Positions 62,056 to 64,000 of a stretch of 64,000 nt of DNA are shown here, piece by piece (position 1 is the first letter of the stretch; every line of letters starts with the position of its first letter). Both the position numbers and the translations under genes were made by a program. Source of the stretch: Flammeovirga yaeyamensis (GTDB lineage Bacteria; Bacteroidota; Bacteroidia; Cytophagales; Flammeovirgaceae); the NCBI RefSeq assembly GCF_018736045.1, contig NZ_CP076133.1, positions 744,001 through 808,000 of the forward strand. Direction: 5' to 3'. The notes below the pieces were generated by a model. It was not told where the DNA came from, searched no databases, and saw nothing but the letters and a program-made list of their open reading frames with translations.

Positions 62056-64000
62056 CTATAGTGTTTGTTTTAGTTTTTCTTCTGAAACTCGTTGCTTAAT
62101 TTCGAATCCATTGAGAACCACAGGAACATCCTGCGCGTAGTTTTGAACAATTACTTTAACAGCCGATTGGCCGTCTGAGTAGATGTAATAAGTAGCTTTT
62201 GCTGGATACAAGTTTCCAAGTTTAACACCACTTGTAGGCTCTATTGCTGGAATAGGCATACGATTACCTTTATTGTCTTTTACACTTATCTGGTAAGTGT
62301 TTAATTTCTTCTCTAGAATGGCATTTCCTTTTACTCTTGCCAATACTTTAATCGAGTGATGGTAAGTAGTTAACTCATACTTTCCTTTAGGAAGGTTGTT
62401 GAACGTTAACTCGATTTGATCGTCTGCTTTTGCAGTCACACCGTCCATCGCTAAGTAAGGTAGGTTACCTAAAAGACCAAATGCAGTATTCCATTTTAAG
62501 TCGCCATTTTTAGCAGCAACACTTACCTCTGCATTTTCATAATCTTTTAAAGTAAAGCTTTTGTTTTCGTCCCAACGGTTCCAATCGAATTGTAACAATT
62601 GATCTTTACCACCTAGGTCGACTTTAACAATTGGGAAGTCGTTAACATCAGAAATTTCCTTCTTTCTCATATCTGTTGAGTAAGGGAATGTTTCACCTTC
62701 CAATGTTGCCGATTTTAACCCTTTCGCTTTTGCTGTAATTTTAAATTTACCTGCATTCAAAGTAGAGTTCAAGATAATTGATGCTGTACCCCAATACGAT
62801 TTATTTGGGTTGGCGCCAATCTCTTTACCACCGATTAAAACACCTTCACCTTCGATTTTGAAGGATACCATTGTTTCGTTATCACCTACAACTTTGTTGC
62901 CGTCTTTATCTACGATATAGGCTCTCACCATTCTCATATCACCGCCACTTGCAAGGATATCAGCATTCTGATCTTCCAATTCTAGTTTTAGTTGATATGC
63001 TTTTCCGTATTTGTTCAAAGTATAATCAGCCACTTGTTGACCTCTGATGAAACCTTTGGCTGATAAATCGCCATATTCACCCACTAATCTAAATGTATAA
63101 GATGGAGAATTACAGAAAGCCCTGTTAGGGTCATCATCAGGTTTTTGTCTTGCGATTAATTTACCGTCGTTGTATAACTCTACTTCATCACAGTTACTGA
63201 AAACTACAATGTTGTTGTTTTTACTTGCTCTTTCATCCGCAATGTACACCATTGGAACATCTGTCATTTCCGATTTATACCAGAAGTTCACAGGGTTAGG
63301 TACTCTGAAGATAGAATAAGGTCTTCTTACTTGCATACCCCAATCTTTTTGGAAAGAGAAGTAATCGTGTGCTGTCCAAAGTGCTACCCCAAAACGGTTG
63401 GCAGATGCTTTAGATTTCGATACTTCGAATTGGTTGGTTAATGCATCATCAGAACTACCGTGCTCACATAAGAAAGAGAAATCATTCTCAGTTACAGGCA
63501 TGTTTTGGTAATCCATTGGTGTATAGATATCACAAACTCCAGAGTGCACAGGACCTGTCCAAGGGGCACCGTTAGAACCTGTCATACGTGTAGGATCTTC
63601 TTCTTTACAAGCATAGTGTAAACGTTCTACTGGACCTCTATGGTTTAAACCTCCACTCCACATCAAGATCGATGGGTGATTTCTGTGGTTTCTGATCATA
63701 ATTCTAGTCGCTTCCTCTAGGTTGTCGAACCATTCTCCTTCTACGAAGTGAATCCAAGAAGGTGCTTCTTCAATCAACAAGATACCTAGTTCATCACATG
63801 CTTCGATAAATGCATTGTCGTGAGGATAGTGTGCCAAACGAACCACGTTATAACCTGTTTCTTTAAACTGTTCAGCATCTTTTCTATGCAAACTGTTGGC
63901 AACAGCATCACCTACATAAGGGTATTGTTGGTGCTTGTTTACACCGACCAATTCAATATTCTCACCGTTTAATAAGAAGCCTTCACCATGGATGAAATCA
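62056..64000 (-). CDS. GH2-family protein, 5' end beyond the window; acid/base motif altered
   Basis: The frame is open to the right edge; the first codons in the window read DFIHGEGFLLNGENIELVGV, so the gene continues outside. The GH2 barrel is recognised by NKHQQYPYVGDAV, VVRLAHYPHDNAFIEACDEL and GILLIEEAPSW. The place of the catalytic acid/base (usually NHPSxxxWSxGNE) reads NHPSILMWSGGLNHRG, so the glutamate is absent. FSFLCEHGSSDD provides a glutamate at the nucleophile position. C-terminal domains are beta-rich (YIVDKDGNKVVGDN; GGKEIGANPNKSYWG; APFE-type ends). It probably belongs to a GH2 subfamily with a changed acid/base. The N-terminal sugar-binding domain and any signal peptide lie beyond 64000. 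The terminator at 61975 follows it. Confidence 0.8.
   Translation of the reverse strand, partial: DFIHGEGFLLNGENIELVGVNKHQQYPYVGDAVANSLHRKDAEQFKETGYNVVRLAHYPHDNAFIEACDELGILLIEEAPSWIHFVEGEWFDNLEEATRIMIRNHRNHPSILMWSGGLNHRGPVERLHYACKEEDPTRMTGSNGAPWTGPVHSGVCDIYTPMDYQNMPVTENDFSFLCEHGSSDDALTNQFEVSKSKASANRFGVALWTAHDYFSFQKDWGMQVRRPYSIFRVPNPVNFWYKSEMTDVPMVYIADERASKNNNIVVFSNCDEVELYNDGKLIARQKPDDDPNRAFCNSPSYTFRLVGEYGDLSAKGFIRGQQVADYTLNKYGKAYQLKLELEDQNADILASGGDMRMVRAYIVDKDGNKVVGDNETMVSFKIEGEGVLIGGKEIGANPNKSYWGTASIILNSTLNAGKFKITAKAKGLKSATLEGETFPYSTDMRKKEISDVNDFPIVKVDLGGKDQLLQFDWNRWDENKSFTLKDYENAEVSVAAKNGDLKWNTAFGLLGNLPYLAMDGVTAKADDQIELTFNNLPKGKYELTTYHHSIKVLARVKGNAILEKKLNTYQISVKDNKGNRMPIPAIEPTSGVKLGNLYPAKATYYIYSDGQSAVKVIVQNYAQDVPVVLNGFEIKQRVSEEKLKQTL

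Overview
The window looks like chromosomal DNA of a marine Bacteroidota bacterium of the order Cytophagales, most like Flammeovirga or a close relative. The evidence is a low-GC genome, A-rich weak ribosome binding sites, a clean Bacteroidota promoter (TTTG-N19-TAnnTTTG at 27035-27065), type IX secretion C-terminal domains with a PNPT motif, many lipoproteins, GreA-like and TPR-HTH regulators of the Bacteroidota type, and three sulfatases clustered with agar/carrageenan-type glycoside hydrolases. I cannot place the species from sequence alone. No rRNA, tRNA, CRISPR array or intact transposase gene was seen.

Layout. (1) 1-2.5 kb: a secreted protein with an NADase-type glycan-binding domain, then a secreted-protein gene broken by in-frame stops. 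(2) 2.5-11.6 kb: a GH97 and GH115 pair flanked by two membrane-anchored TPR-HTH regulators. (3) 11.8-17.4 kb: a DUF1254/DUF1214 protein divergent from an AraC regulator, a small operon (unknown protein, isochorismatase-like hydrolase, GreA-like factor, small membrane protein), a DUF427 gene and the amputated tail of a second DUF1254/DUF1214 gene. (4) 17.8-24.2 kb: a redox cluster (double-CxxC protein, DUF427, thioredoxin, disulfide oxidoreductase, DUF547 gene with an amber stop, aldo/keto reductase) followed by a PAS-PAS-AAA+ sigma54 activator. Two sigma54-like promoter matches lie upstream of regions 3 and 4. (5) 24.3-28.5 kb: a TRM11-like methyltransferase, a lone sulfatase, and a MarR regulator beside an NAD(P)H oxidoreductase-SnoaL fusion, sharing a duplicated operator.

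(6) 28.6-46.9 kb: a polysaccharide-degradation region with two paralogous PKD proteins carrying type IX sorting domains at its ends, an OprB-like porin with a divergent M19 peptidase, a carbohydrate-binding-like lipoprotein, then GH16, DUF5060 glycosidase, GH43-CBM and GH29 in one direction. (7) 47.1-51.9 kb: an accessory stretch with an AAA-ATPase/PD-(D/E)XK protein, several small unrecognised membrane or exported proteins, a tandem S1-domain protein and an orphan antitoxin. (8) 52-64 kb: a minus-strand sulfatase, GH2, sulfatase, sulfatase operon, then a GH3 gene and a GH2 gene cut by the right edge.

Working model (inference): regions 6 and 8 degrade a sulfated red-algal galactan. GH16 cuts the chain, sulfatases desulfate, and GH2, GH3, GH29, GH43 and the DUF5060 enzyme trim oligosaccharides. 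No SusC/SusD pair lies in the window, so uptake is either encoded outside it or uses the porin. Gene decay is visible at five places, and a family of palindromic intergenic repeats occurs five times.
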